From positions 1-44,973 of the forward strand of contig JALUWF010000232.1 in NCBI GenBank assembly GCA_027019785.1: a stretch of DNA of 44,973 nucleotides. Direction: 5' to 3'. The translations under genes were made by a program, and so were the position numbers. This document shows positions 13,603-22,421 of this stretch, piece after piece. Positions within the stretch are counted from its first letter, which is position 1, and each line of letters opens with the position of its first letter. The notes beneath the pieces were generated by a model. The model worked only from the letters and a program-made list of their open reading frames with translations, was not told where the DNA came from and made no database searches. The stretch comes from Mariprofundus sp. Lineage in GTDB: Bacteria > Pseudomonadota > Zetaproteobacteria > Mariprofundales > Mariprofundaceae.

Positions 13603-15026
13603 TATCCCGTTTTTCAGAATGGGTGCATGCCATTGCTCCCCGCCATATTGCACTGGCGGGGCTGTGCGGGTTGTCGGTGGTTTATCTGGCTTGTTTCCGT
13701 TACGATCTTTATGGTGTGGAAGAAGGTGCGGCCAGAGCACTGTTGCTGAATTGGTCGCTGGGTACGCATATGCTCAATCCGGTTGCTATTATGGGTTTTC
13801 CGGATATGCGTGCTCTGTTGCTGGCGCCACTAAATTTTCACTGGATTGGTGACCTGACTGCGGCCAGGACGCTGGCGATGTTTTTGACGCTGGCGACCGG
13901 GCTTATGCTATACAGTTGGGCGGAGAAACAACTGGGGGATGAAACCGCTCTGTTTGCAAGTGGGTTGTGGCTGATTGCACCCTTGACTATATCGCAGGCA
14001 GGCAGCATCGGGGCCGGGAATTTTTTGGTTCTGGCCGGTATTCTCTGTTACTGGTCGTCGGGCTATTATCGTGCTTCAAAGCATGCCACACCGGGCAACT
14101 ATTTTGTTTTGCTGTTATTGATCGCCCTCGCTGCCAGCATGCATCCGGCTGGTCTGGGTATGGCTGCAGCACTACTCTGGCATGAAACCCTGATTCAACG
14201 GCCGGCCAGGCGTAAACGGGTTGCACTCTATATTGGCCTTGGGTTGATGTTGTTTTTAATTCTGGCCAGTCGGGCAGGGTGGCCAACTCTGTCCTTTTTC
14301 GTCAATCCTCTACCGGCGTTGACGACAGTGCTGACAGGCGGTTCTGTTGCCGATCCATCTTTAGGAGCTGGCTTGCTAGCACTTGGCTTGCTGTTGATTG
14401 CTTTGCTGTCGGGCATTCGGCGTAGCCGGGATGATCTGTTTTCCGCCATGTTGCTTGGGGGCGTCATGGCCGGGCTGGTCAGCGCTAACGAGGCTTGGGC
14501 GGAGTTGGCATTGACCTATATTCTGTTCGAAGGATTGCGGGGACTGATTCAGTTGAACAATCGTTTTGGCGGGAATGGGCTATTGCGGCGTAGGGGCATG
14601 GCGATTTTTCTGGTGATGCTGCTCAGCACAGGATTTATGATCGCAGACAAACAATATTTTCTATCCAATCGGACTAATCAGTTGCATGGAGTAGACAATG
14701 TGATTGCCCGTCTGGGAGAGATAACTGCGGCAATGGATGAGCAGACGATGGTGGCTACCCAGTGGCCAGGCCGCACCATGCTTGCCACAAGGCGAGGAGC
14801 ACTACCGCTGCCACCCTTGCGTAAGGATAATCCTGATGCATTTCTGCATCAGATGCGAGGCGTAAGCTTCCTGGTTTATGATCCCAACTCGTCGGGAATG
14901 AAGGGTATGAACAGGCAGGTTGCAGAGCTGAGCAATCGAATCAGGACTGAAGCCATGCTGCCCGGTGGCATTATTCTAAGGCTACCTGATCAGAGGGTAG
15001 AGAATCAGGGAGCAGGAAAGAGATGA
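13599..15026 (+). CDS. Polytopic GT-C/PMT-like membrane protein
   Basis: I start at ATG 13599, which overlaps the previous stop. The track's 13386 start only reads the upstream gene in another frame. The 475-residue protein has about nine to ten membrane spans. Its first periplasmic loop holds YDLYGVEEGAARA, an acidic motif placed like the catalytic Asp/Glu of GT39/GT83 glycosyltransferases. A soluble C-terminal domain (about 350-475) is periplasmic. That fits a lipid-linked sugar transferase, but the substrate cannot be told and the match is by topology. It overlaps moxR by ATGA. Confidence 0.6.
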   Translation: MISRFSEWVHAIAPRHIALAGLCGLSVVYLACFRYDLYGVEEGAARALLLNWSLGTHMLNPVAIMGFPDMRALLLAPLNFHWIGDLTAARTLAMFLTLATGLMLYSWAEKQLGDETALFASGLWLIAPLTISQAGSIGAGNFLVLAGILCYWSSGYYRASKHATPGNYFVLLLLIALAASMHPAGLGMAAALLWHETLIQRPARRKRVALYIGLGLMLFLILASRAGWPTLSFFVNPLPALTTVLTGGSVADPSLGAGLLALGLLLIALLSGIRRSRDDLFSAMLLGGVMAGLVSANEAWAELALTYILFEGLRGLIQLNNRFGGNGLLRRRGMAIFLVMLLSTGFMIADKQYFLSNRTNQLHGVDNVIARLGEITAAMDEQTMVATQWPGRTMLATRRGALPLPPLRKDNPDAFLHQMRGVSFLVYDPNSSGMKGMNRQVAELSNRIRTEAMLPGGIILRLPDQRVENQGAGKR

Positions 15027-15982
15027 AGGTGGATTGTTTGGCCACGCTGGATGCGCTGCGCAGTGCGATTGGTCGTGTGGTGATCGGTCAGCAGGCGCTG
15101 ATTGACCGGCTGTTGATCGGTCTGCTTGCAGGCGGCCACTTACTGCTGGAGGGCGTGCCAGGACTGGCCAAGACAACGCTGGCCAAAGCAGTGGCGGACT
15201 GTATTGATGTGGATTTTCATCGTATTCAGTTTACGCCGGATCTGCTGCCAGGCGATTTGATCGGCACGGATATCTTTCGTCCGGAGAATGGCAGCTTTGA
15301 GTTTATGCGCGGTCCGGTCTTTCATTCCATCCTGCTGGCCGATGAAATCAACCGTTCGCCTGCCAAAGTGCAATCGGCGCTGCTGGAAGCGATGGAAGAG
15401 CGTCAGGTGACGGTGGGCAACACCACCTATGCGCTGCCCGAGCTGTTCTGGGTGATCGCTACCCAGAATCCGGTGGAACAAGAGGGCACATTTCCGCTGC
15501 CTGAAGCCCAGATCGACCGTTTTATGATGATGCTGGTGCTGGATTATCCGAGCCGAAACGAGGAGATGGATATTCTGCGTATGCATGAAAGCGATGCAGG
15601 ATCGTCCAGGGTTACGCCGGTAATACATGCCGATGATGTGTTTGCATTGCGCCAGCAGATTCGTCGCATCCATCTTGCGCCCGAACTCAATGGCTATATT
15701 GTAGATATGGTTGCATCTACGCGCCATATTGAGCGTTTGGATAAGCAGCTCGAAGGCATGTTGACGCTGGGTGCATCGCCGCGCGCCAGTATTGCACTGA
15801 GCATCTGCGCCCGCGCCCATGCCGCTATTCAAGGCCGGGACTATGTCAGCCCGCACGATATTCAGTGTATCGCGCCGGATGTGCTGCGCCATCGCATTAT
15901 CCTCGGGTTCGATGCATTGGCCGCCGGTTGGGACAGGGAACGACTGATCGAACGACTGATCGAACTCACGCCTGTACCGTAA
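15023..15982 (+). CDS. moxR: MoxR-family AAA+ ATPase
   Basis: The 319-residue protein has Walker A (GVPGLAKTTL, about residues 43-52), a Walker B region (ILLADEINRSP), sensor 1 (FWVIATQNP) and the FPLPEAQIDRF motif typical of MoxR. A C-terminal helical lid domain follows. MoxR ATPases act with vWA-domain proteins as chaperone-like remodelling systems. Here it precedes DUF58 and BatA/B vWA genes, the usual order. It overlaps the preceding gene by four bases; a short repeat-bearing gap follows. Confidence 0.95.
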   Translation: MKVDCLATLDALRSAIGRVVIGQQALIDRLLIGLLAGGHLLLEGVPGLAKTTLAKAVADCIDVDFHRIQFTPDLLPGDLIGTDIFRPENGSFEFMRGPVFHSILLADEINRSPAKVQSALLEAMEERQVTVGNTTYALPELFWVIATQNPVEQEGTFPLPEAQIDRFMMMLVLDYPSRNEEMDILRMHESDAGSSRVTPVIHADDVFALRQQIRRIHLAPELNGYIVDMVASTRHIERLDKQLEGMLTLGASPRASIALSICARAHAAIQGRDYVSPHDIQCIAPDVLRHRIILGFDALAAGWDRERLIERLIELTPVP

Positions 15983-15998
15983 GCGCTCGTCCAAGCTG

Positions 15999-16052
15999 GT
16001 TAGCAAAACAAACCTGGCCAAGAATGTCACGAATTAGCACGAATTGGATGAT
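15999..16052 (+). repeat. CACGAAT-type phased repeat within the Bat operon
   Basis: The sequence AAACCTGGCCAAGAATGTCACGAATTAGCACGAATTGG is nearly the same as the copy at 3947-3985 (AAACCTGGCCACGAATGACACGAATG). It occupies the only real gap (about 128 bases) between moxR and the DUF58 gene. Confidence 0.75.
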
Positions 16053-16110
16053 AATTACAGAAGGTTCTATCAATGAAGCAAACAACGTGTATCAGAGGTT
16101 CTGACCCGCA

Positions 16111-17049
16111 ATGAAGGCGTTGCTGGCGATGCACCGGGAATTTCTGCCAGGTAGTAATGAACTGGCCAGGCTGGCCGCACATGCTGCGAACATGCGTATC
16201 GTTTTTGCCCGCCTTAGTCACGAGTATCAGGTTAATGATTCTGTCTCGCGTTTTTTTGGGCGCGGTCTGGAGTTTGAGGAATTGCGCGCTTATCAGCCCG
16301 GCGATGATGTGCGCAGTATTGATTGGCGGGCGACGGCGCGCACGGGCAGGCCGCATGTCAAAAAATATCGCGAAGAACGGCAACAGGTATTGATACTGAT
16401 GTTGGAGGTGCGCAAAAGCATGCTCTTTGGTAGCGGGCAAACTACCAAATGCGCACAGGCTGTGCGCGTTGCCGCCCTGTTGGCATATGCTATGAAACAT
16501 AGGCACCATCGAGTTGGGGTGTTGCTGTGGGGTGATTTTGGCAGTCTGGCCATTGAGCCTGCTGCCGCCGCCGATACCCTGAATCGGTTGCTGGACGCGC
16601 TTTCCGGGGATGCGCATTCTATGAATATGCTTACAGGCACCATCACCGCAGATGCTGGAGCCTCGGACTTGATTCGTTATACAGAACGTATGCCTCGCGG
16701 GCGCAAACTCGCATTTATATCCGATTTTATGCAGTGGCAGGCTGATGAGTGGCAAATGATCGGCCGCTTGCGCCAGCGCCACGAGACATGCGCTGTCCAG
16801 ATCACAGACCCAAGAGAAGAGACGATGCCGGATGTTGGCCTGGCACGCATGACTGATATGAGCGGTGACGATATGATTGTGGTGGATAGCGGGAGTCAGG
16901 CCTGTCGCGATGCCTATGCCGCCTGCTGGAAACGCCATCTGGAGTCGTTGCAGCAGCGCTTAAACGAGGTCGCCATTCCGCTACGCCGCATCTCCACACG
17001 CGATGGCGTTGCCGCCCTGACGCGTCATATCACAGATCTTGCCATCTAA
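16111..17049 (+). CDS. DUF58 protein of the MoxR/Bat system
   Basis: The 312-residue cytoplasmic protein has the DUF58 hallmark: RGLEFEELRAYQPGDDVRSIDWRATARTG near residues 51-77, followed by a vWA-like domain (VLILMLEVRKSM, about 92-103, then strands and helices). The classical MIDAS motif DxSxS is altered here to EVRKS, so metal binding is uncertain. DUF58 proteins are standard partners of MoxR. The gene runs directly into the DUF4381 gene. Confidence 0.9.
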   Translation: MKALLAMHREFLPGSNELARLAAHAANMRIVFARLSHEYQVNDSVSRFFGRGLEFEELRAYQPGDDVRSIDWRATARTGRPHVKKYREERQQVLILMLEVRKSMLFGSGQTTKCAQAVRVAALLAYAMKHRHHRVGVLLWGDFGSLAIEPAAAADTLNRLLDALSGDAHSMNMLTGTITADAGASDLIRYTERMPRGRKLAFISDFMQWQADEWQMIGRLRQRHETCAVQITDPREETMPDVGLARMTDMSGDDMIVVDSGSQACRDAYAACWKRHLESLQQRLNEVAIPLRRISTRDGVAALTRHITDLAI

Positions 17050-17556
17050 ATGTTTGCATTATTGCTTGTTTCACTACCCTTGATTGCAGGCCCGGACGCG
17101 CCGGTTACAGTCGGCTGGTGGCCGTTGCCTCCGGGCTGGTGGTTGCTGGGATTGACACTGTTTCTTGGTTTGCTGTGGTTGGCGTATCTTTTTCTGCGGC
17201 GCTTTATACGTCCGGCCAGAGCCGGGGGGGAGCGTACGCTCCCGATTCGTGCTCGCGCTTTGGCGGCGCTGGATGAACTTGAGCAACGTCGCGGTCTGAA
17301 CGCGCGTGAAGCAGCCTATCGCCTCAACGAGATTTTACGGGCAGCGTTGCCGACTGAGAAAAAAATGGCTCCTTTTGATCAGGAGGAATGGCAGCATTTC
17401 TGGCAAGAGATGGAGATGCGTTATCAGCCTGATATGACAACCGGAAGAGCAGATGTAGAGCGTTGGCTCAGTCTGGCGCGTGGCTGGATTGAACAATTGC
17501 CGTTGAGTGATGTGAGTGATACCAAAAAAGGGATTCACCGGAGATTGAGGCAATGA
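17050..17556 (+). CDS. DUF4381 membrane protein
   Basis: The 168-residue protein begins immediately after the DUF58 stop. It has a short periplasmic-side start, a proline/tryptophan-rich segment (WWPLPPGWWLL) leading into one transmembrane helix (about residues 28-54), and a cytoplasmic helical domain with LNARLAAYR-like pattern (LNAREAAYRLNEILRAALP) and WLSLARGWIEQL. This plan and its place between DUF58 and BatA match DUF4381 proteins of MoxR/Bat operons. The exact role is unknown. Confidence 0.8.
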   Translation: MFALLLVSLPLIAGPDAPVTVGWWPLPPGWWLLGLTLFLGLLWLAYLFLRRFIRPARAGGERTLPIRARALAALDELEQRRGLNAREAAYRLNEILRAALPTEKKMAPFDQEEWQHFWQEMEMRYQPDMTTGRADVERWLSLARGWIEQLPLSDVSDTKKGIHRRLRQ

Positions 17557-17621
17557 AGGAAGTCTCCAGGATTGAACCCATCGCAATGGATAGGCTCTTC
17601 GCTAAAGAGGGTATTGCCTGA

Positions 17622-18695
17622 ATGGATATGCTGGGTCATCTGCGTTTGTTGCATCCGTGGGGATTGTTGGCGCTGGCGCTGTTGCCGTGGCTGCTGTGGC
17701 AGAGGAGATCCGGTGATTTGCAACCGCGTGCACTGGCACATCCATCGCTGGCATGGATACGTCAGAGCTTCCCCGCCCGGCGCATGGTGAGTATGCGGTG
17801 GTTGCGTGTGTTGGCGGTGCTGACGTGGTCGTTGTGGTCGCTGGCGCTGGCGGATCCGCAGTGGGTTGACGGGGAAATATCGGTTAGTCGCGAAGGGCGT
17901 GATGTGATGTTGTTGGTAGATCTGTCCGGCAGTATGGTGATTCGTGATTTTTCACTCTCCGGCGAGTCCATGAATCGCCTGCAGACGCTCAAATATGTGT
18001 TGAATAATTTTGCTCATCGTGATGTGGCACTGGAATCTGGCACTGCTCTCAATCGCTTGCAGGCGATTCAGCATGTGCTCGCCCCTTTTATTATGGAACG
18101 CGGTGCCGATCGACTGGGTTTGGTGGTGTTTGGCGATGAGGCCTATATCCAGACGCCGCCGACTTACGATCATGAGCTGGTTCGGAAACTGCTGTTGGAT
18201 GAACGGATTGGGCGGGTGGGCGAGAAAACAGCTATCGGAACGGCCATTGCTCTGGCTGCCAAACATCTTGAAGATGTGGCCCGCGTGCGCAAAATGGGAG
18301 GCGGGCAGGTGATGATTCTGCTCACTGACGGTCGCAACAACGCCGGTGTGATATCGCCATTACAAGCGGCCAGACTGGCACAGTCGCACGGAATTCGTAT
18401 TTATACAGTGGGTGTGGGCTCGCGTTTGCAACATGCCAGTGCAGCCGATGTGGCCTCTCTCGACGAAAAAACATTGAAATCTGTCGCAGCCCTGACATCC
18501 GGAGCCTATTTTCGCGCCACCGACACCGGCGCGCTGGCGCGTATTGCCGCACAGATCAATCAACTGGAAAAGGTGGAGGATCAGCATACCGATTACCTGT
18601 CATCGGTTACGCTCTATCCGGCCCTGTTACTGGCAGGTCTTGTGGTGGGATACCTGATGGTTTGGCTGGCGCGCGGTCGGGAGGCGATTCCATGA
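17622..18695 (+). CDS. batA: BatA, vWA membrane protein with internal duplication
   Basis: The 357-residue protein has two N-terminal hydrophobic segments (about residues 9-26 and 60-77), a periplasmic vWA domain (about 93-300) and a C-terminal transmembrane helix (about 332-352). The MIDAS residues are intact (DLSGS at 100-104, then TDGRNN). After the MIDAS loop the first helix appears twice: NRLQTLKYVLNNF at 118-130 and NRLQAIQHVLAPF at 144-156. That is a 26-residue insertion relative to the usual DRL...DRLGLVVFG spacing. ATGA overlap couples it to batB. Confidence 0.9.
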   Translation: MDMLGHLRLLHPWGLLALALLPWLLWQRRSGDLQPRALAHPSLAWIRQSFPARRMVSMRWLRVLAVLTWSLWSLALADPQWVDGEISVSREGRDVMLLVDLSGSMVIRDFSLSGESMNRLQTLKYVLNNFAHRDVALESGTALNRLQAIQHVLAPFIMERGADRLGLVVFGDEAYIQTPPTYDHELVRKLLLDERIGRVGEKTAIGTAIALAAKHLEDVARVRKMGGGQVMILLTDGRNNAGVISPLQAARLAQSHGIRIYTVGVGSRLQHASAADVASLDEKTLKSVAALTSGAYFRATDTGALARIAAQINQLEKVEDQHTDYLSSVTLYPALLLAGLVVGYLMVWLARGREAIP

Positions 18696-19819
18696 TGGAT
18701 GCATTGTCGCAATCATGGCTGCTGTTGTCGGCGCAACTCAACTGGCGCTCGCCGGCTTGGCTGGCACTGATTCCAGTGGCGGTGGTGGTGGCGCTGCTAT
18801 GGCAGTATCGGGTCAAGCCGACTCGCAATGTACTGGCTCGTGTGCGCTGCTATGCCGATGTGGATGTGTGGCCGCTGGTGGTGCGCGGTAGAGCAGACGA
18901 GGATGAGAAACAGTCCCGCATTGTCCGGATTCTGAAGGATCTGGCTGGCTGGCTCGGTCTGATTTTGCTGTTGTTGGCGTTGGCCGGGCCGCGCTGGCAA
19001 CACGAGGATGAAACCGTATTCAGGCAAGGGGCGGATATCGCCGTAGTTATGGATATGTCGCGTTCCATGCGTGTTGGCGATGGGCAGCCGGGCAGTTCGG
19101 GGCGTGGGGGCGGTTGGATGCATGAGGGTAGGTTAGCGCAAAAGGATCGGTTGACGCGGGAAAAAAATGAATTGCATGATTTTCTGTTGCGCTTGCAGGG
19201 TGATCGTGTGGCGCTGGTGGCGTTTGCCGGGCGTGCATTTCTGCTCTCGCCATTGACGCCGGATTATGGTGTGGTGATGCATCTTGCCCGGCAACTGCGT
19301 CCGGATATGATTACTGATCAGGGCAGTGATCTGGCGGCGGCATTGCGACGAGCCATGCAGGCATTGAAACCGGCGCGCGGCCATGGACGGGCGGTGGTGT
19401 TGCTGACGGATGGGGAGAATGTTAATCAGGGTGAGCTGAAACATGTGGCAGCCAGTCTGGTCAAGGCAAATATTCCCGTCTTTGTGTTGGGAATCGGGAC
19501 GTCGGAAGGTGGTCTTGTGCCAGCGGGTGACGGGCGTTTTGTGCATGATGCAGCGGGGCGGGTGGCGCAGAGTCATCTGCATGAACAGCGATTGATGGCC
19601 CTGGCTAAGGCAACGGGCGGTGTCTATGCGCACATGCAGCCGGATGACAGCGATTGGGATGCACTGTACGACAGCGGTATTGCGCAGATGGTGAAGCGTA
19701 CGCGAGTCGCTTCCCGCCAAAGGTTGCGCTGGCGGGAAGCCTTTGCCTGGGCGCTATTGCCGGCCATGCTGCTATTCGGACTGTGGTGGAAATCACGCAT
19801 GCGGGCGTGGCAGACATGA
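18692..19819 (+). CDS. batB: BatB, vWA membrane protein
   Basis: I use ATG 18692, which overlaps the batA stop and follows GGGAGG; the track's start is 30 bases earlier. The 375-residue protein has N-terminal spans (about residues 20-37 and 78-96), a vWA domain with intact DMSRS and TDGENV motifs, and a C-terminal helix (about 346-364). A glycine-rich insertion (GSSGRGGGWMHEGRL) follows the MIDAS motif. BatA and BatB are thought to form a membrane-tethered periplasmic complex with BatC/BatD. The stop overlaps batC as ATGA. Confidence 0.9.
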   Translation: MMDALSQSWLLLSAQLNWRSPAWLALIPVAVVVALLWQYRVKPTRNVLARVRCYADVDVWPLVVRGRADEDEKQSRIVRILKDLAGWLGLILLLLALAGPRWQHEDETVFRQGADIAVVMDMSRSMRVGDGQPGSSGRGGGWMHEGRLAQKDRLTREKNELHDFLLRLQGDRVALVAFAGRAFLLSPLTPDYGVVMHLARQLRPDMITDQGSDLAAALRRAMQALKPARGHGRAVVLLTDGENVNQGELKHVAASLVKANIPVFVLGIGTSEGGLVPAGDGRFVHDAAGRVAQSHLHEQRLMALAKATGGVYAHMQPDDSDWDALYDSGIAQMVKRTRVASRQRLRWREAFAWALLPAMLLFGLWWKSRMRAWQT

Positions 19820-20574
19820 CGGGGTCAGGTGTGAGGTGTCAGGTGCCAGGCGTCAGGGGGCAGATGATTGCTCTGGTTGTGATATTATTCTGCGGCTCCG
19901 GGCTGGCTGATGCGGGCTGGTTTGTGCCTGAAAACCGGATTGCGTGGCAGGCCTGGCAGCGCGGCGATGATGAGGCATCGTTGCAACATTGGGATTACAG
20001 CAGCAAAGGCATCTTTGGCCGCGCCACTGTGTTGCTTAAAATGGGGCGTCTGCGTGAAGCCGAACGCGGTTTTCGACAGGCGCTGAATGCAGCGGCGGGG
20101 CTGAAGCCTGCCTATATTGCCAGCATCTGGTACAATCTTGGCAATTGTTTGTATCGGGAAGGGGCGCTGCAACCGGCGAGGCAAGCCTGGCGGCAGGCGT
20201 TGCAATATCAGCCTGGGCATGTAAAGGCGGCGCATAATCTCGCCCTGCTGGAGGGGCTGCTTAAACGCAGGCGCAAGCATGAGCCAAACAGTTCCAGTTC
20301 ACTTTCATCTGCGCCAAAGCATAAGGACAAGGGTGGAAAACAGGATCATGGCGATCAACAGCAGGCGGAGAACGGCATACCGGGTGCAGACAAGAGCGGT
20401 AAGCAAAGCAAGACCGGAGAGGGGAATGGTGGCGGTGAAGAAGAGGAGGCGGGCATGAAACAGGCAGAGCAGGCAGCGGCCAGTGTTCGCGATAGCATGG
20501 ATCTGTTTCTCCGTAATCGCATGGCGGAGAAAGCTGCGCCTGCGATGCCATCACGCCGAGGCATGCCATGGTAA
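19816..20574 (+). CDS. batC: BatC, TPR protein with repeat-like N-terminus
   Basis: ATG 19816 overlaps the batB stop and gives 252 residues; ATG 19864 (MIALVVILFCGSGLADA) gives 236 and begins directly with a signal peptide. The 48 bases between are GTCAGGTGTGAGGTGTCAGGTGCCAGG-like repeats, so the real ancestral start may be 19864. The mature protein has TPR helices (GRLREAERGFRQAL; SIWYNLGNCLYREGALQPARQAW; KAAHNLALLEGLL). A low-complexity charged region rich in K, S, E and G follows, then a final helix. This is the usual BatC plan. Confidence 0.82.
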   Translation: MTGSGVRCQVPGVRGQMIALVVILFCGSGLADAGWFVPENRIAWQAWQRGDDEASLQHWDYSSKGIFGRATVLLKMGRLREAERGFRQALNAAAGLKPAYIASIWYNLGNCLYREGALQPARQAWRQALQYQPGHVKAAHNLALLEGLLKRRRKHEPNSSSSLSSAPKHKDKGGKQDHGDQQQAENGIPGADKSGKQSKTGEGNGGGEEEEAGMKQAEQAAASVRDSMDLFLRNRMAEKAAPAMPSRRGMPW

Positions 20575-22316
20575 GGCGGCTGTTGTGCATGATGGCATGG
20601 CTGGGTTTGTCAGCCGCGTTGCCGGCTGCAGGCATGGCGGCAACATTCGCTGTGACGGTGGATCATACCATTACAAGCAGTGACCACACCTTACAGATGG
20701 TGGCGCGACTGGAGGGAAGTAGCGATAATTTTAGTCTGGATATCACGCCGCTGGAGAAGGATTTTTATGTGACTGCCGAACCCGATTTAAAACGGGCCGG
20801 GCAGTGGCGGGAAAAGCATTACCGTATTGGAGCCAAACGCCATGGGGTGCTCAAAGTGCCGGCGCTTCGTGTGACGGTTGGCGGCAAGAAGCTGTTCAGT
20901 CAGCCGTTTCAGATCACCATACTGGCTGCAGACGGCGATGTCGATGATGTGCGTTTGTGGGTGGAAGACAGGCTTGGTGGAAAACACGCATGGCTGCATC
21001 AGCAACTGACATGGCAGATGCGGGTGTTAAGTACCTATCCGTTTGCCGCCGTACCGGATGTTCAGTTTCCTTCATTTGAGGGCTTTGATGTGCGCAAGCT
21101 GGATAGTGCGGTGGCTGGCAGTGTGGTGAAGAACGGGCGCAGGCTGTTTACCATGACGTGGGTCTATTTATTGTACCCCCGGCATACGGGCGATCTGCAT
21201 ATCACACAACCTGCGGTGTCCGCACGTCTGGCACAGCATGTAAAAACACACCGTATTGCTTCCGGCAACCCCAATTTCGATGCCGGTGAAACACGGATAC
21301 ATACAAAGAAGGCGCATGGAAAACCACTGCTTATTCGAGTGCGCACATTGCCATTGGCGGCGACAGGTCTGCCTGTCGGTCACCTGGCGATTACATCGGA
21401 GCTGCCGGATGCGCATGCCTTTGCTCTGGAGCCGCTGACCTGGAATATTCACCTGAGCGGTCAGGCAATTCGGCTCGCCGACATGCCAGTGCTGTGGAAA
21501 TATTTATCGCTGGATGATGGGCTCCAGACTGTGCGTGAAAAGCCGCTTGTCACGATGGGAAGAGATGGATTACAGACGAAGGTGGATGTCCTGTATCGTC
21601 TTATATTGACACCATCGAAAGCAGGGAACTTACATATTCCGACCGTTGATATTGCATTTTTTAATCCCGATCAGGGTCGTATCGAGCATGCAATGCTGGC
21701 TTCACGCAGTGTGCAGGTGGCCCCGCCTCGCCAGTCCCAAGGCGATGAAGGTTTTGCGCTCTCCGTGTCTGGGTCAAAGCATGGGTCTGCGCGTCAACAT
21801 AGCGCAACAGTGTGGTGGAAATGGTTGGCAATCGGTATGTTTATATTATGGTCGCTGACGATTGTGGCATGGTTTTGTTGGGGGCGTGCGAACAAACCCT
21901 GCTGGCGCTTGCCAACGTGGCGTTACAGGGCGCGTGCGCCATCCATGCGTAAGTTGCTGGCTGAGCGCGATGCGACGGTGCAATTTTCCGCTATCAAGGC
22001 TGTCTCCGGTCTGCCTGCGCGTATTACGCCGCTTGGGTTGCTGGCTTTTTTTCCTGATTTACAGGATGGCGCGGGGGAAGTAGATGGCCCCGGAAATGAG
22101 GGTGGAGCGATTGCGACATGGCTTGCGGCGCTGGAGCGTGGTCGCTGGCAGCATGGCGAGCTTCCGCCGCCATTGGATGAGTTACAGGTGCGGGAGATGA
22201 TCAGGGTGATCGATGCCGCCATTCACAGCGGGGATAAAGTAGGAACGGCGGCATTTGACCCTGCCGAGTTTGGCCGTATCGGCAGTTATATGGAGCCAAC
22301 GACAGTTATGCATTGA
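20568..22316 (+). CDS. batD: BatD, periplasmic beta-rich membrane protein
   Basis: The 582-residue protein has a signal peptide (cleavage near GMA/ATF), an extended periplasmic part of repeated beta domains (about residues 27-415) and one transmembrane helix (about 420-442). A cytoplasmic helical domain of about 140 residues follows. The N-terminal domain with LEGSSDNFSLDITPLEKDF and the LTWQMRVLS ... VPDVQFPSFEGF region match the BatD/BatE oxygen-tolerance family. It starts seven bases inside batC and closes the operon. Confidence 0.88.
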   Translation: MVRRLLCMMAWLGLSAALPAAGMAATFAVTVDHTITSSDHTLQMVARLEGSSDNFSLDITPLEKDFYVTAEPDLKRAGQWREKHYRIGAKRHGVLKVPALRVTVGGKKLFSQPFQITILAADGDVDDVRLWVEDRLGGKHAWLHQQLTWQMRVLSTYPFAAVPDVQFPSFEGFDVRKLDSAVAGSVVKNGRRLFTMTWVYLLYPRHTGDLHITQPAVSARLAQHVKTHRIASGNPNFDAGETRIHTKKAHGKPLLIRVRTLPLAATGLPVGHLAITSELPDAHAFALEPLTWNIHLSGQAIRLADMPVLWKYLSLDDGLQTVREKPLVTMGRDGLQTKVDVLYRLILTPSKAGNLHIPTVDIAFFNPDQGRIEHAMLASRSVQVAPPRQSQGDEGFALSVSGSKHGSARQHSATVWWKWLAIGMFILWSLTIVAWFCWGRANKPCWRLPTWRYRARAPSMRKLLAERDATVQFSAIKAVSGLPARITPLGLLAFFPDLQDGAGEVDGPGNEGGAIATWLAALERGRWQHGELPPPLDELQVREMIRVIDAAIHSGDKVGTAAFDPAEFGRIGSYMEPTTVMH

Positions 22317-22367
22317 CATCAGCGACCTGGCCTGTAAAGATTCATGCCAGATACCTCAATTATGGGT

Positions 22368-22406
22368 ATTAATGATTAAAATTAATGATTAACGCATATG
22401 AGCGTT
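22368..22406 (+). promoter_or_regulatory. Direct repeats plus palindrome upstream of haemoglobin genes
   Basis: Two exact copies of ATTAATGATTAA (22368-22379 and 22381-22392) are 13 bases apart, and the second runs into the palindrome AACGC-ATATGA-GCGTT (22391-22406). Five bases later the GGAGG ribosome binding site begins. The layout is what an operator would look like, but I recognise no known box. Confidence 0.45.
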
Positions 22407-22421
22407 AGATGGAGGATAATA

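Noticed and set aside
15140-16030. 296-aa minus-strand ORF opposite moxR
   Set aside because: It is antisense to a complete MoxR gene with all motifs, and its composition (H, R, Q rich) is that of a shadow frame.
16027-16938. 303-aa minus-strand ORF opposite the DUF58 gene
   Set aside because: It is antisense to an intact DUF58 gene; no recognisable domain or ribosome binding site.
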